NCBI GenBank assembly: GCA_031308135.1
Contig: JAHLJT010009436.1
Coordinates: forward strand, 116,284,916-116,348,915
Direction: 5' to 3'
Source: Acheta domesticus
Lineage: Eukaryota > Arthropoda > Insecta > Orthoptera > Gryllidae
DNA: 64,000 bases
Shown piece after piece: positions 1 to 12,479 of this stretch. Below the pieces are notes generated by a model. It was not told the origin of the DNA. It was given only the letters and a program-made list of their open reading frames with translations, and made no database searches. The translations under genes were made by a program, and so were the position numbers. Numbering within the stretch: the stretch's first letter is position 1; each line of letters starts with the position of its first letter.

Positions 1-323
1 CGTTAATTAAAAAGTCATTGTGGGTTATTAACTCAATTTTTGTCACGAAGTATCATGCTGTTCTGCCAGAAATTAAGAAAGGAAAGAAACTGTAGACAAT
101 GCCTTCAAATAATTATGATTATATTGCCATGCAATATTCCCAGCAATTATTAGTTCAATTTTTTAAAACAAAAATTTATTTTTTAACAAAATTGATATAC
201 ATGTCCGATGTTTCAGCCGCACAGTATAAGAACAGATTCAATGTACTGAATGTCTACCATTACGAAAAGGATTTTGGCGTTCCAGCAGAATGACACTATT
301 TCTCTACATCACATGGGAAAGGA
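1..323. other. AT-rich flank, no gene recognised
   Basis: Low-complexity AT-rich DNA. One short open frame (about 99-293) has no recognisable motif and could arise by chance. Nothing else is supported. Confidence 0.5.
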
Positions 324-1466
324 CCAATGATGTATATAAATACCACTAGATGGCTGACTCCGCGCTTTCCCAATAGGCGGAGGTGAGGCCGTACAGGGAG
401 TCATGTTGCACGGCAAAAGCTTTGAATGTCAATTGCAGCCCATGACAGTTCGGCAGATTTTTACGAGTGTAACACGTATACATTGTGTTTATTAACATGG
501 TTCTGTTCCATCATAAGGAAGTAAAGCTGTAGGCAACAACACATTGTCAAAATATATTTTATAATTTACATAAAACTACGAACAGCATTGACATAGTGTT
601 ACCGGAGACTGGCAAAAATGAGGACTTGTTTTTTATGATGACTTACAGGTACAAACTTCTTATAATACTTCAGAATAGATCAATTTATATGTTAATACTG
701 CACGTGACAGTAAATTATTATTACTACGGCTGCTTTATTATTAAGGATTCTTTCTCTGTTTCAATATTCCGTTTTCAAATATAAGAATAAGACGTACTTA
801 TTGTTCATGTGATTAGAAAAACTGCGTTTCACTCCAAATATCCCTTTTTTCTCTCTTAATGGATGGTTGTAAATAACTGCTGGATTTGGGAGGTGCGAAA
901 GAGATTTAAAAAGAAAACACGTAGAAAAATATAGTACATATGTACTTTTTATGGGCAGACATTTTTATTTGCATATGAATACAAAACTTTTTGCAGGAAC
1001 AAACATTCAAATAATACCTTTCACCATTGAAAGAAAATATTCACCAATAAATAATGTTTCTTTTCATTTTACGTAACACGAAATAGAACAAAACATACAT
1101 TTATAGACTAAATGAATAGATTAAAATACATGTTCAAAACATGAACACTTAAGACTAAGATTCCACTACATGATATTGTTGTGAAACCCACCTCATAGTG
1201 GTAAAACATGGATAAAACAAAGGCAAAAAATAATTGATTTCCTGGGCCAATTTTGAAAATAATAATTACATTAAGTAAAGATCAAAATGAAAACATTTAA
1301 AAAATCAAAACAAAAAATGTTTCACTAATCAGTCAAGAGAAAACTCACTACAACACACCGCTTTCGGCAATACGAACAAGGTTTTTGCCGTGCAAAATGG
1401 CGCCTTGGGTGGCCTCACCGCCAAGGCGACAGTCATCCATCTAGGAGTTTATGTATACATCATTGG
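324..1466. mobile_element. Diverged element with terminal inverted repeats of about 95 bp
   Basis: The stretch 324-425 and the reverse complement of 1376-1466 align along their length. Both begin CCAATGATGTATA, share a block like CTAGATGG(C/A)TGACT, then GGCGG.GGTGAGGCC, and end TTGCACGGCAAAA. They are clearly related but diverged, with indels. Such paired arms facing inward are typical of non-autonomous DNA transposons. The interior (about 430-1370) is AT-rich and has no recognisable transposase. Target duplications are not clear, so the superfamily is not assigned. Confidence 0.6.
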
Positions 1467-3680
1467 AAAGGACCCAGCAACGGATTAGGTGGCACAATAA
1501 AACAATTGGTTGCCAGAGAAAGTTTACAATTACAGAGAGAAAAATAGATCCAAACACCTCAACAGATGTTTGATTGGAACAAACAAAACATTTCTGGAAT
1601 TACCGTAAGTTTTGCATCGAAAGAGGAAATGGCCAAACATAAAGTGCAATGGATACAAGGCATCAGAAATTATCACGCGTGAGTTCCACAAGAAGGATGA
1701 TTTGCTACTTTCAAAAATAATTTATTTTCAGAAGATGAACTATGTATTAATGTTTTGGAAAACTATAATGAAGCTACGGAAGTCGAAATCACTATAACCT
1801 GGTACAGGTGTTGTAAATAATTATATAAATTATGTGTATAAAATCCAAGTATTTATACAATTTTAATTTATTACAGAGCACATCAAAAACGGAAAAGTAC
1901 TGGACTGTAATCATAATATACCGTATCTGTATTAACCTATTATTACTAACGTATAGTAATTTTTATATTGATAATTAAACACACGAATATGTGTATTTCA
2001 AAATTTGAAATGTATTTGATATAATGCTGGTAATCATACACTTTTTACAACATTCAATTTAAATCGACTCTGCAGCAGTTGGCCTCGACCAGTACTGATG
2101 TAGTTGTGTTATCTCCCTTCAATTGAATGTGTTGAACAAAAGAAATGTGATTGATGACAGTTAATTCACTTAAATTAATCACATACAATTTACATTAAAC
2201 ATTAATTCTGTAATAGAGTTTAATTTAAAAGAATATTGCTTAATAAATAAATAATTGTATTAACCATTATTTTGAATGTTTGAAACGGTTAAAGTTGGTT
2301 TTATTTACATTTATAGGTCATACATTATTCTAAAATTGATAATATATCACACAATTAATGAATAAATTTCTCATTATTATTAATTATGTGATTCTATAAA
2401 AACTTCAAAAGTTTAAACAGCCGAATCATGGTAAATTATTAATACCCATGGCTGAAACTTTTCCCCTGAAATTTGGCATGTATTTCAAGCATTTTAAGCA
2501 ACAGAACTTGAAAATCGAAGATGGCGTATTTTGGAAAATAAATACTGAAATTTTTTCACAATTTTTAAAATTAAAAAGTTAAAATGCACCTGATGCGCAA
2601 TGAGGTGTATAATTTCTATTCTTTTGCACTTAAATGAACTCCAAGGAATCTGAAAAATATGCAAACAAAATTTACGTAAAGAATATTACCATTACGTTTA
2701 ACCAAGTTCGTGTCGTCTGCAGATGGAAGGTCTTATTTTCATTAAAATATTTTTAATGACTGCATGCAAAATATCAAAAAGAAAAATATGAGATTGCATT
2801 TTTTTATAGTTTTACCACAAAACAAACGTTAAAAAAATTTTAGGTAATTTGGAAATTGTCGGGAATTTTTGTTGGTCGAATATGAAAAGAACGACCCATT
2901 TTCATATTTGTTTCAATTTTTGTTTCACCTATTATTTTTGTTTACAAATATCTTTGCATTTTTTTGTGTGTATTGTCTTGGAATTTTTCCTAGTATATTT
3001 TTATATGAACAATTATATTGTGTTTGTGAACATTCAAATCGTGTCAAGGTATAATTTGTTTTCGCCATTCCCCCCTCCCCCGTGGTTATTAACTATTCCC
3101 TGAGATTCTGTTCTTTCATTTGTGGTCAAATTAGTAAATTGGGCCATAAGACATTCAGGGGATGCTGCACCCGTTTTTGCAGTAAACCACTGTGTGTCGG
3201 CAAGACGTCACAACGGCCGACCTCTTATGAGCCGAGTTGGTGCAGAAGTAGCATGGAGGATGTGTTCATGGGTGTACATCGCCCGAGGGGTCGCAATGGA
3301 ATGCAAGGAAACTTTTCTGAAGAATCTACGAATTACCTTTTCAAACTAGTCCGTTTCGGAGGCTTCTCTTAATAGTTTCTCCCATTTTCATATACCAGAG
3401 AAAACCGATATCCTGATATCCCTACAATTAGTCATAACTTGATTCTGAATCAGCAATTCCCATAAGAGGTAGATAGTTTATTTTTCAAAAACATACCTAT
3501 CACAGTTCCAGGGCAGCAAAGGATTCGGAAAATGATTTGGAGGAGGAGATATTGTAAGGTTTCAGAAACAAGGTTTGACTCATCTGTAACGTTTTCCTTA
3601 GGGTACAACTCCACCGTCTCTGCAATCACATCTATCTTCTTTGACCTTGCATGTATGTTCCACGTCCACTTTTTTCACCT
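1467..3680. other. Intergenic or intronic AT-rich DNA, no gene recognised
   Basis: Mostly AT-rich with short accidental open frames. A more complex segment at about 3120-3350 has a 75-codon open frame with no recognised domain and no convincing splice context. It may be an old repeat or an exon remnant. Confidence 0.4.
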
Positions 3681-3689
3681 GCACATTTC

Positions 3690-3970
3690 GTGCCCTTTTG
3701 CCTCACATTTTGCTCCTTCCGCTTCTTCTTCGTTGCCGCCATCGACTTCGTCACGTTTTCCCTCGCCGCCGCCGCGGCACGCGCGAACACTCCGGCTGGC
3801 AAACGACCACAGCGCCCCCGCGCGTCTCCCAGAGGAAGCCCCGCGCCACGCAAACGCGCCTTGTTCGCCCCCGGCGACACAATGGCACGGGACTGCGCTT
3901 ACGAGCTTCTGCACCTTTTCGGCGAAATCTCCAGCAGCGGCGCGAAAAAGCACAAGAGAAAAGCCATTTC
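3690..3970. promoter_or_regulatory. CpG-dense island, possible promoter or first exon
   Basis: A sharp rise in G+C and CpG within AT-rich DNA. Open frames on both strands overlap here, as expected when TA-containing stops are rare, so none is called as a protein. In invertebrate genomes such islands often overlie promoters or GC-rich 5' exons, but no TATA box, initiator or splice donor could be tied to a transcript. Confidence 0.3.
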
Positions 3971-5439
3971 GATACAGGACGTTACGCGCTTCTTCAAGTA
4001 TGAAAGAGGCACGAAAGTTTAATAAATAAGGCAGTATTTACTGAACCTTTTCCCCTGAGTATCGGAAGAAGGAAAATGTCGACCTTTCTGAAAGCGTCTG
4101 CAGGTTTCTTGCTGGTCAAATAACTTTTCACGTACCCTATCTACAAATAAAGTCTACTATCACTACAATTTTAAAAACAGTATTGAACTAAATGACTACA
4201 ATGATTTACATTAACGATACGTGGTGAAAATATTAAAACGTTTTCCTCTAGAGTTGAGCAATACTAGATTTCCTTCACACAAAGATAAGTAAGGAAAACT
4301 TTCACTTGTTTATGATGTTTCTGAGTGTTTTAAGCAAATGAAATAATAGATCCTCATTTGGCACCCAAACGCATAATGATGGCAGTTTTAAAAAGAAAGT
4401 TACCATGTGTTGGAATCCCAGTACCCGTTTTTAAAACATCATTGAAACCATACGCACCTACTGGGTTGAAAAAACAATGATTGAAATACATTATACAGCA
4501 AATTAACAACTGATGTAACTGTCACCGTGGTAGCATTGTGATTTCATCATCGTATTCCAAACCCCATGTTTAGAATTTAAAATATAATTTATTTTTAACT
4601 GCGATTCCCAAACATTGCAATTTACAGATTGAATATTACGTATGATACATAACTGAGCATGAAGAATTAAGACACAATCGGTACTTCTGGACAAATTCAT
4701 CAATATCAATTTATGTAAAAGTTCCTATTTTATCCTGATTTTTGAAGTAAAAATAATTCGTATTTCTAAATTATAATAAATTCGTATTGTTTGCAAACGT
4801 CATGATGTATCATAGAACTGTGAGCATAACTTCAAAAACAACTTTTGAGATTAGAATTATCCAATTAACCACTCACAGAAAAAATTTTCTTAATGCGATC
4901 ACTAAAAAATCGAATCATTAACAATTTTACCTGTCATAAATATATTCCTTTATCATCTGTTGTAAAGTTTAAGTGTTCTTTGTACTCAATTCCTACTTTA
5001 AGAAAAAAGTGGTGAACGCAATAGCACTAAACAGAAATAAGACGTATCAAGAATATCTGGAAGTGATAAAATTAGTAATTTATTACATATGAAAAATTCT
5101 TGCAACATCTCATGTACCGGCTCTAGCTATTTTTTAAAAGTAATACCTCAACATTCAAAAACAACTTCCACCAGGGTAACTTGTAAAAATGATGCTGTAT
5201 GCGTCAGGCTGCCGCCTAGTCGCGCAGGAAAGGGAGTGTGAGAGTGCATAAGACTACAAGTATACTGACATCACCATCTGCAAGAGGTGAGGCTGCGCCG
5301 TAGTGGAACCCATCAGTTGCTAGTCCACTTCGCTTGATGTAATTTATAAGGAAGAATGGGCCGTGTACGCTTTTTTCTAATCAAGAAGTAACTTTTTCTT
5401 CATTTTCAGTCATCTCCTGAACGGAAAAATTCTCGGTAT
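3971..5439. other. AT-rich DNA, no gene recognised
   Basis: No coding region, RNA gene or repeat boundary is visible. A more GC-balanced patch at about 5190-5340 contains a run of mixed-sequence DNA that is not assigned to any family. Confidence 0.4.
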
Positions 5440-5730
5440 CTTTTAGGTTAAGTGTGAAAATGAGCGAGCAACCGCAAGATGAATGGGCGCCGGAGTGCGT
5501 GACCTCCATGCGGCGGGAGTGACTCACAAGGCGAGGCTTCCCCGCCGCGCCGGGGCGTTTCACCTACGGCGGCGCGGCGACGGCGACGGCGCGGTGGGGG
5601 CGGCCATGACGTCATTGCGCACCTGGGCAGCGCGTCGTCAGCGTCGAGGCGCGCTTCTCCGAACGACGGCGGGGCGGCGGTGGGTGACGGGGAGCAGGGG
5701 AATGCGGCCCTCGAAGCGGACGTCCGCTGC
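5440..5730. promoter_or_regulatory. CpG-dense island, possible promoter or 5' exon
   Basis: GC- and CpG-rich patch containing GGCGGCG-type runs and overlapping open frames on both strands. The frames show no domain and shadow one another. It is a plausible promoter or 5' untranslated region by composition only. Confidence 0.3.
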
Positions 5731-5954
5731 ACTGTGCTTGCATTGATGATACAAGTTCTTGGTCGATGTGGATATCGTCGGTGCAAAAGAAAATTGACAC
5801 ATCTCTTCTTTCGTGAGTTTAATTCTGAGGGAAATCGATTATTTGTCGCCCAAAGACTGTTACTTACCGACTCTCTTGTGAATTTTCTCTATGTTTTTTA
5901 AATAAAAATTTTTAAAGATTTTTCTAAACATGTTTCTTCATTTAGTTAATATAT

Positions 5955-6385
5955 TACTACCGACTTAGGTGGCTGAGAGTATCAATTGATGTCACTGCAG
6001 TGTCTCTGACCTAAAGATCCTAGAGTTTAAGTCCCGGCGGTGGCAGGATTTTCAGCCGCTGCCTGGAGGCGAATTCTAGCGGGCGACTTTTCGTGGTAGT
6101 TTTCCGTGGTTTCTCCGATCAACATTAGGCTTATGCCGGAACAAACGGACCACGGACCGCGCATAACCTTTCTTTCCTCTTCCTTGTCCTCTTCTCACCC
6201 CTTCTTTAGACATACTTACACTCACATGCAATACACTATCACACTTGTCGGGAGCTTAGAGCTTGTCCCGGCTGGGGCGGTGCTCTGCTGGTGGGAGATA
6301 CCTAGTTGGTGAGAATCCTGTTTTGCGACGGGTAGGTCGGCGCCGGATCTCGCCATCCAGTTGGGGAAGATTACAGACATCTACA
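5955..6385 (+). mobile_element. tRNA-headed SINE (family S1)
   Basis: The head carries a polymerase III A-box-like GGTGGCTGAGAGTATC and, about 50 bases later, a B-box-like GAGTTTAAGTCCC. The body follows: a CCGTGGTTTCTCCGATCAAC block, a (C/T)-rich TTCCTCTTCC block, CTTACACTCACATGCA, then a GC-rich tail with TCCCGGCTGGGGCGGTGC and ATCTCGCCATCCAG. The same block order occurs at 53385-53870 (same strand), in reverse at 43560-44010, and split at 42600-43170, so it is a dispersed family. This copy is near full length. Target duplications are not obvious. Confidence 0.65.
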
Positions 6386-6661
6386 GCGAAAAATCATGCA
6401 CTACCCTTACTTCACTAATGACCTTAGCAGTTGATGCTTCTATAATCATTCTGTAGTCACGGTGTAAAAGTTCTTAAGTTAAAAATCTTAGTTTGGAAAG
6501 ATTATTGAGCCAACGCTTTTTCCCAAGTTCAACGCTATTTCTCAACGCTTTTTTCTCCTTAATTTCGTTGTTCGTCATTTTATTGCATACCGACGTAAAG
6601 TAGTAGGATGTTATATGGTGGAAATACTATGTGATGCCCCAATTTCTTTTTAGGCATTGAT

Positions 6662-6672
6662 ATCAAGATAGC
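6662..6672 (+). repeat. Target-site duplication, left copy
   Basis: ATCAAGATAGC, repeated exactly at 9677-9687. The two copies bracket the LINE between them, so they are read as the duplication made on its insertion. Confidence 0.7.
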
Positions 6673-6834
6673 CCTGATGTGCCAACATGACATGACAGAT
6701 GAAATAGAGGTTGATGTTACTGATCATGGGATTCGGGTACCAAGATCTGGCAGGGGAAGTTACGGTGAGGCTTCCCAGGTCGTAAACATGAGAAATCCTT
6801 GCCATGAAACTGAAAAATCAAAGAAAGAAATAAC

Positions 6835-7630
6835 AAAGATTGGTACATGGAATTGGTACTTCTAAAAATAGGGAAATTTGAAGAAATTAAAACTATAATG
6901 AAAGAGAAACATATTGACATTTTAGGTTTATCAAAAAGTAGATGGTCAGGGAAAGGAGATTTTAAGAATGAAGAATTTAGAATGATATACAGTGGTGATA
7001 CAAAAAGAGGAAACAATGGTGTGGCAAAATTGTGAAAAGAAAGTGGGTCCGGAACGTCACCAATACCTTCCACGTAAACAGCAGATTAGTGATGGTAAGA
7101 ATTGCAACGAAACTGGTTAACCTGATTCTGATTCAAGTGTATTTTCCAACCACAAGTTCAGAAGAAGAAGATTTAGAATTGATTTATGAACAAATTGAAG
7201 AACAATTGACTACGACAAACCCCAAGGACAACATCTTTATAATGGGGAGACTTCAATGCCACAGTAGGAAGTCACATAAATAAAAAGACTACAGGCAGAT
7301 ACGGTTTAGAAAACATGAACGAAAGAGGAAGATAGCTTTTAGAATTCTGCGAACAATATAATTTGACGATTACGAAAACCATGTTCCAAGTTCCCTTCCA
7401 ACGCAGGTATACTTGGAAAGCACCAGGGAATATAAAAAGAGTGCAGAATGACTACATTTTAGTGAGACAAAGATTTAAGAACCAAATAAAGTATAGCCAC
7501 AGCAATACTGGACCTGATTTCGAAAGCGATCATATGTTAGTCCTTGCAAAATGCAACGTCAGACTGAAGAAAATAGACAATAAGAAAAAATTGAAATGGA
7601 ATTTAGAAAAATTAAAATGCCCATAGACTC
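6835..7630 (+). pseudogene. LINE apurinic endonuclease domain, frameshifted
   Basis: Reading across frames gives the endonuclease blocks in order. IGTWN is at the start (about 6838), then a frameshift to LLKIGKFEEIKTIMKEKHID and ILGLSKSRWSGKGDF. Next come VNSRLVMVRI and IQVYFPTTSSEEEDLE. After a further frameshift near 7245 come the catalytic GDFNATVG block, then RRYTWKAPG, DYILVRQRFKNQ and DFESDHMLVLAKC. The GDFNA and SDHxL signatures are those of LINE APE endonucleases, which nick target DNA. At least two frameshifts and internal stops (for example after WNWYF) show it is dead. Confidence 0.75.
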
Positions 7631-8149
7631 AACACCAATTTGCCTTGAAAACAGAAGAAATATTCTCCAATATCTCATACAGAAATATTAAGCAATGGAA
7701 TAGTATCAAAGAAACCCTGAAAACATCTGCAAACGAAATTCTAGACGAGCCAAAATTTGTACCACGGAAAACATGGATAACTGAAGAGATTCTTCAGCTG
7801 ATCAGTAAAAGAAATAAATGGAGAAAGGATAAATGGAATCTATTCAGCAGAAGGTTAGCAGAATTACAAGATGACAAAAAACAAAATTACAAAGATGTGC
7901 AGAGAGGCAAAAGAGAGGGGGATGGGAGAAACTTGGATGAAGAAGAAAATATAGAAAATAACATAAAAACGGAAGAGTAGATACGGCTTATCAGTTAATT
8001 AAATTAGTAGAATATAAAACCAACATAAAGTCACACGTTCTGAGAGATGAAAGCGGAACATTAGTTTGGAAAGACGAAAAAGTGATAATTGTTGGAAAAA
8101 TTACTTAGAAAAACTATAGAGTAGTGTAGATATTGCGAATGAATGGGAA

Positions 8150-9660
8150 TACATAGAAAATAAAACTGATGTACCAGAAGATGAGAAAGGCCCAGTGATA
8201 CTAAGAAATGAATTTGATGAAGCGGTAGCGGAGCTCAAAGCTAGGAAGGCCACAGGACCAGATGAATTGCCAGGAAAGATAATCAAATTTAGTGAAAATA
8301 CTGTGAAAGATAATATGTTTAAACTAATATGCAAGAGCTACGAGACTGGTCAAATGCCTGAAGAATTTGCAGAAAGCAAAACCATTACAGGAAACACAAC
8401 TTCGTGCGAAAATTATAGAACAATTCCCCTAATATCTCATGCTGCCAAAATTCTCATCACAATAATAAAAAACCGAATAAAAGGTAAAATAGAACAACAT
8501 TTGGATGAAGATAAATTTGGATTTAGGTCAGGAAGAGGTACGAAAGAAGCTATCACTGCACCCAGGAGCACAGAAGAATGGATATGAACAGGGTCACGTA
8601 TGTAGCATTCATAGACTTGGAGAAAACATTTGACAAGGTTCCCTGGAAAATACTATTTCAGATCATGAAAGGAGCACACCTAGACTGGAAGGGCCGAAGA
8701 ATTATCCTACTTCTCTATAAAAATCAATTTGCAAGAATAACCATCAATAAGCAGGAGATCAAAGCGAAGTTCAGAAATGGAGTAAGACAAGGTTGCTCCC
8801 TTTCACCCTTTTTGTTCAACTTGTTTATAGAAGAAACAATCAAACAATTTAAAGGAAAAACAAAGGGCATCAAATTTAATGGTTTAGAAATACACTGTTT
8901 AAGATATGCTGATGACATAGCAATCTTAGCTAATACAAGAAAAGATTTACAGAAAATAATAAGTAGCTTCGAAAGAATTCTGCAAAGGTTACCGATCAAA
9001 ATTAACATAAAGAAATTTAAATTCATGATAATTGGGAAAGATAAAAAACTATAGATCAAATAAAATAATGTTACATACAACAGAAATAGAACATGTACAC
9101 AACTTGTTACTTAGGTTGCACTTTCACCGAACACAATAAAAGCACGACAGAAATAAGGAAGTGAATTACACTAGTAAAGAAGTCGTTCCTAAATAAAATA
9201 AATTTGCTAACAAATACCAACCTAAATTTGGATATTAGAAAGAAATTTCTGAAAAGTTATGTCTGGAGTGTCCTATTATAAGGATGTGAAGGATGGACGT
9301 TTTCAAAAACAGACGGGAGTTGTTTAGAAGCTTGTGAGATGTGGTTGTGGTGAAAAATACTGAAGGTTTTCTGGACTGAAAAAATTCAAATAACGTGATT
9401 TTAGAGAAAGTGAAAGAGAATAGATCTCTACTACAAACCATTAGGAACAGGTAAGCAAAATCATTTGGATATATTTTTAGAAATAATCAATTCCTAATCA
9501 CAATTTTATACTGTAAAATAGTTGGAAAAAGAGGAAGAGGGAGACCTAGAATAAAAATTTTAGAACAACTACAAACCGAACAACATTTGTGAAATTAGTA
9601 GGATGAAAAGGCCAGCAGAAGACAAAATGTCATAGCGGCAGCGACAAGGCACTTTTTGGC
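8150..9660 (+). pseudogene. LINE reverse transcriptase and C-terminal region, broken
   Basis: The RT begins with KARKATGPDELPGKIIKF (8237 onward), followed by YRTIPLISHAAKILITII and FGFRSGRGTKEAI. A frameshift or stop lies near 8587. The frame then resumes with YVAFIDLEKTFDKVPW (motif A), NGVRQGCSLSPFLFN (motif B) and LRYADDIAILAN (motif C, YADD, about 8900-8940). A stop follows at about 9054. The C-terminal part, with RKKFLKSYVWSVL and KRGRGRPRIKI, continues to about 9660 through several stops. These are hallmark RT motifs; the frame is not intact. It belongs with the endonuclease at 6835-7630. Confidence 0.8.
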
Positions 9661-9676
9661 CTTTAGGATGATGATG

Positions 9677-9687
9677 ATCAAGATAGC
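9677..9687 (+). repeat. Target-site duplication, right copy
   Basis: ATCAAGATAGC, identical to 6662-6672, directly after the GATGATG tail of the LINE. Confidence 0.7.
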
Positions 9688-10331
9688 AAAATTACTATGG
9701 AGCGTCCGAGCTAAAGAATGAAATATAGGGCCTAACGGGTTTTTCCGGGCTAATGGAACATCATCCCCCGCTTAAAGATACCAAACTGTTTCCTCATTAA
9801 CATCATTTTACATAACAATTATATTATTAGCTCAAATATACTGCGAATACAGAATATATAAAATAAATCATGGAGAATATCGTTAGAATTTATTAGTTTT
9901 TGTAGGAAGGGATAAGTTCAGCTGTTGGATCAGCCACAGCCACGGTGCCATGTGCTCTGTGCTCCGGCTGCCGCATCATGGTGTATTTAGAAAGTACGCG
10001 TACTTTTGTTGACAAGTGTTTCATTGCATTGTTTTTAGGTTTATGGTTTTAATCACGCCAGAGCTAAATGTAATTTTGTTTACATTTCTTGATTTTGAGT
10101 TTTAGGTTGTTTGAAACTACTATTGGAAATCCTGGAAGAATCCAGGAAAACCAGTGCAATGGATTGTGGACAAAACAGCAGCAGCATGGTTTTTGCAACA
10201 AGACTACAAGCTGCAAGTGGTTTAATAACATCTCCCATTAAAAATAGAAAAAGTGGATGAATTCGGGTCATTAGCAGGGAAACCAAATACGACGACTTCG
10301 TGCAAAGTACAACCCGCAGGATAGTGCATTC

Positions 10332-10333
<2 letters not shown>
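9688..10333. other. No gene recognised
   Basis: Mixed AT-rich sequence without recognisable coding or repeat structure. Confidence 0.4.

Positions 10334-10393
<60 letters not shown>
10334..10393. repeat. (TA)n microsatellite
   Basis: Sixty bases of uninterrupted alternating TA. It inflates open frames on both strands into isoleucine/tyrosine runs, which are not genes. Confidence 0.95.
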
Positions 10394-10394
<1 letters not shown>

Positions 10395-11160
10395 CAATAT
10401 TCCGCCAACATTAAAAAGTATTTTTGCAGCAGTGAACAGATACATTTATCTCCCCAATTTCAAGAAATCCATTTTTCGTCTGTTAGTAAATGATAATAGT
10501 TTTAGCTTTCAGGGAAAGGAAGAAAATACGCTTTCAAATAATTGCAAAGTTTTGAGACTAATTTAGCACTAAACTAGCGTTTCGCCACATTGCCGAATTC
10601 GTCAAAACCTTCGAGCGCGTAACTTTTGGTTCGTATAGTACAGCAGAAAAGAGTCACATCACTTCGCCATAAGAGACGGTTCTTCATTCTTAACCTCACG
10701 CACCATAGACCTACTGAGGGTGATTTTCCAAGGGAAATCCTGTTTCAAAAATATATATCTGCGGGCTGGTGCCAGAAGGGCTAAGTCAGGTTTTAGTGAT
10801 TTTCGGTTTGTATGGCCAATCTGTGCTTTAAAGCCCCTTCTTTCAGTTCAGAAAACGCCAGTCAAAAGTAGATTCTATCTCCAGATTTCATTATTGTTAT
10901 TTATTTACTTTTTTTATTTATTTGGTAAAAAAACAGTAAAAACTGTATATGACGTATGGAGGAAGAGATTATCTGCACACATTTTCTTGAGGCCCAGAAT
11001 GAAAAAAAAAATGATTGTCCTGATTGTTTTGTTTTTTCAACGGAATATGGAACTTACCAATTCTGGAAAACTTTGAGTATTGACAATTGCTCTTCTTGCA
11101 CCAAGCCACAGATTTGTGGAATGATTGTACGTCTTGACTGAAAGATATTGTAATAATGCC
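10394..11160. other. No gene recognised
   Basis: AT-rich with a 118-codon open frame at 10720-11076 that lacks any domain and ends in low-complexity sequence. It is treated as accidental. Confidence 0.4.
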
Positions 11161-11164
11161 CGAA

Positions 11165-11490
11165 TTCGCCCGGGGAGCCCAGGTCGCCCAAGCTGAAGAG
11201 CCATAGCTGCCTCGTGCCTGAAGGGTCGCAGGTTCGAATCACGCCCGGAGCATGGATGTATTTGTGTGTCTGTATGTTTGTAATTGTCCATTCGTCCTTC
11301 ATTATCATCATCTTCATCATCATTTCATACCACATCCCTCCAGAGCTAACAACTTTAGGGAGATAAATGGATTCAGCATTGAGATGCTGATGCTCCCCCC
11401 CCCGAGAAAAGTCGCGTGCACTTATCGCCGGGAAAATATAATTGAGCCCCGGTGGGTACACTTGCTCGTTCGCGTGGTCCTAGGATGAAT
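11165..11490 (+). mobile_element. tRNA-derived SINE (family S2)
   Basis: The head contains GTCGCCCAAGCTGAAGAGCC and a near-canonical B box, GGTTCGAATC, at about 11230-11240, preceded by CCTGAAGGGTCGCA. The body has a TGTTTGTAATTGTCC and a (CATCAT) segment, then GAGATAAATGGATTCAGC and a poly-C stretch before a GC-rich end. It lacks a complete cloverleaf and continues far beyond tRNA length, so it is a SINE and not a tRNA gene. Confidence 0.6.
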
Positions 11491-12479
11491 GAATCGCGAC
11501 CAAAAAAATATCCCGAATTGGATCTGAATAAGCAATTCTGAAATGATGCATCAGTAATGCGATGGACACCAGAAAGATAAAACAGGCTTTAAAAACGTTA
11601 CTTTGGAATATGTTGTACATTCAATGAGAAACGTAGAGAAAGGAAATATTTTTTCAATTTTTGAGTTCCGTGAAAATTTCTTGCCCAATTTTAATAAAGC
11701 ATGAGTTTTCTTTACTAACACATTTAAGTTCTGTGTGATGAATCACAAGGAAACATATTTTGTTTCTTCTTCAAGACTGACACACCTGCTCATCTTGTGC
11801 ACCCTCTGCGATGGATATTCCCAGAAGTTCTTGAATCATCACTTTGCTCATTTTAATTTCTTTTCTGAAGGCGCATTTTCAGACGGTTCATTCACAGTAG
11901 GAACTGCGGTTCGAAAGCGTTACTCATGAAGTGTTCTGAGGCATCGAAGAGCTGCGGCAGAGTAATTTCTCGAAAACGCTTTAAACAGAGAGTTCGTAGA
12001 AAGTAACAACATTTCAGAGTAAAATTTTGAATAATCTAAATTGCATTTTCTATACATTACATCAGTTTTGAGATAGCGAAATTATAGATGAACGAGTTAA
12101 GCCGCTACCCACTACTATGCAACTGCAACATTATTAAAGAAAATACTTGTTCATCTTCAAAGTACCACGTTGCCCATAAATGAACTCAAGGAAATGTTCG
12201 TGTATGATATCGATAAACATATCTGGCGAATTTTGTTGCAACTAAAAGCTTAACGATTTGACATATTCTGCCCGTCTAGATGATAAAAGAACATTTACGA
12301 ATATTTGAAAGCCTGTATGAAACACAAGCTCAAAATTTAGAGAATTGTATTTAATTCTGAAGAAATATATAAAACAAAAATCACACATGATGAAAATTAC
12401 CAACTCTCATCATCTATATAATTATTTAAGACACAATTTACGCTTAGAAACAAATTTGAACGTTCTATTCGACCAAACT
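11491..12479. other. No gene recognised
   Basis: AT-rich sequence with only short accidental open frames. Confidence 0.4.

Larger units (their letters stand above)
6673..9676 (+). mobile_element. RTE-like non-LTR retrotransposon, near full length but broken
   Basis: About 3.0 kb carrying in order an apurinic-type endonuclease, a reverse transcriptase and a C-terminal RT extension, all on the plus strand and interrupted by frameshifts and stops. It ends in a short GATGATGATGAT tail instead of poly(A). It is bounded by identical 11-bp repeats (6662-6672 and 9677-9687). The size, single-ORF layout, absence of a long 3' untranslated region and microsatellite tail fit the RTE group. The clade call is inferred from organisation and remembered family resemblance, not from a phylogeny. 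It cannot encode an intact protein. Confidence 0.75.

Noticed and set aside
3532..4029. 165-codon plus-strand frame over the first CpG island
   Set aside because: Frames of similar length exist in the other phases and on the other strand; composition-driven.
10300..10566. Frames with alternating isoleucine and tyrosine
   Set aside because: They translate the (TA)n microsatellite; the same applies at 33500-33883.
11200..11245. tRNA gene suggested by GGTTCGAATC
   Set aside because: No complete cloverleaf or acceptor stem; the sequence continues as a longer SINE body.
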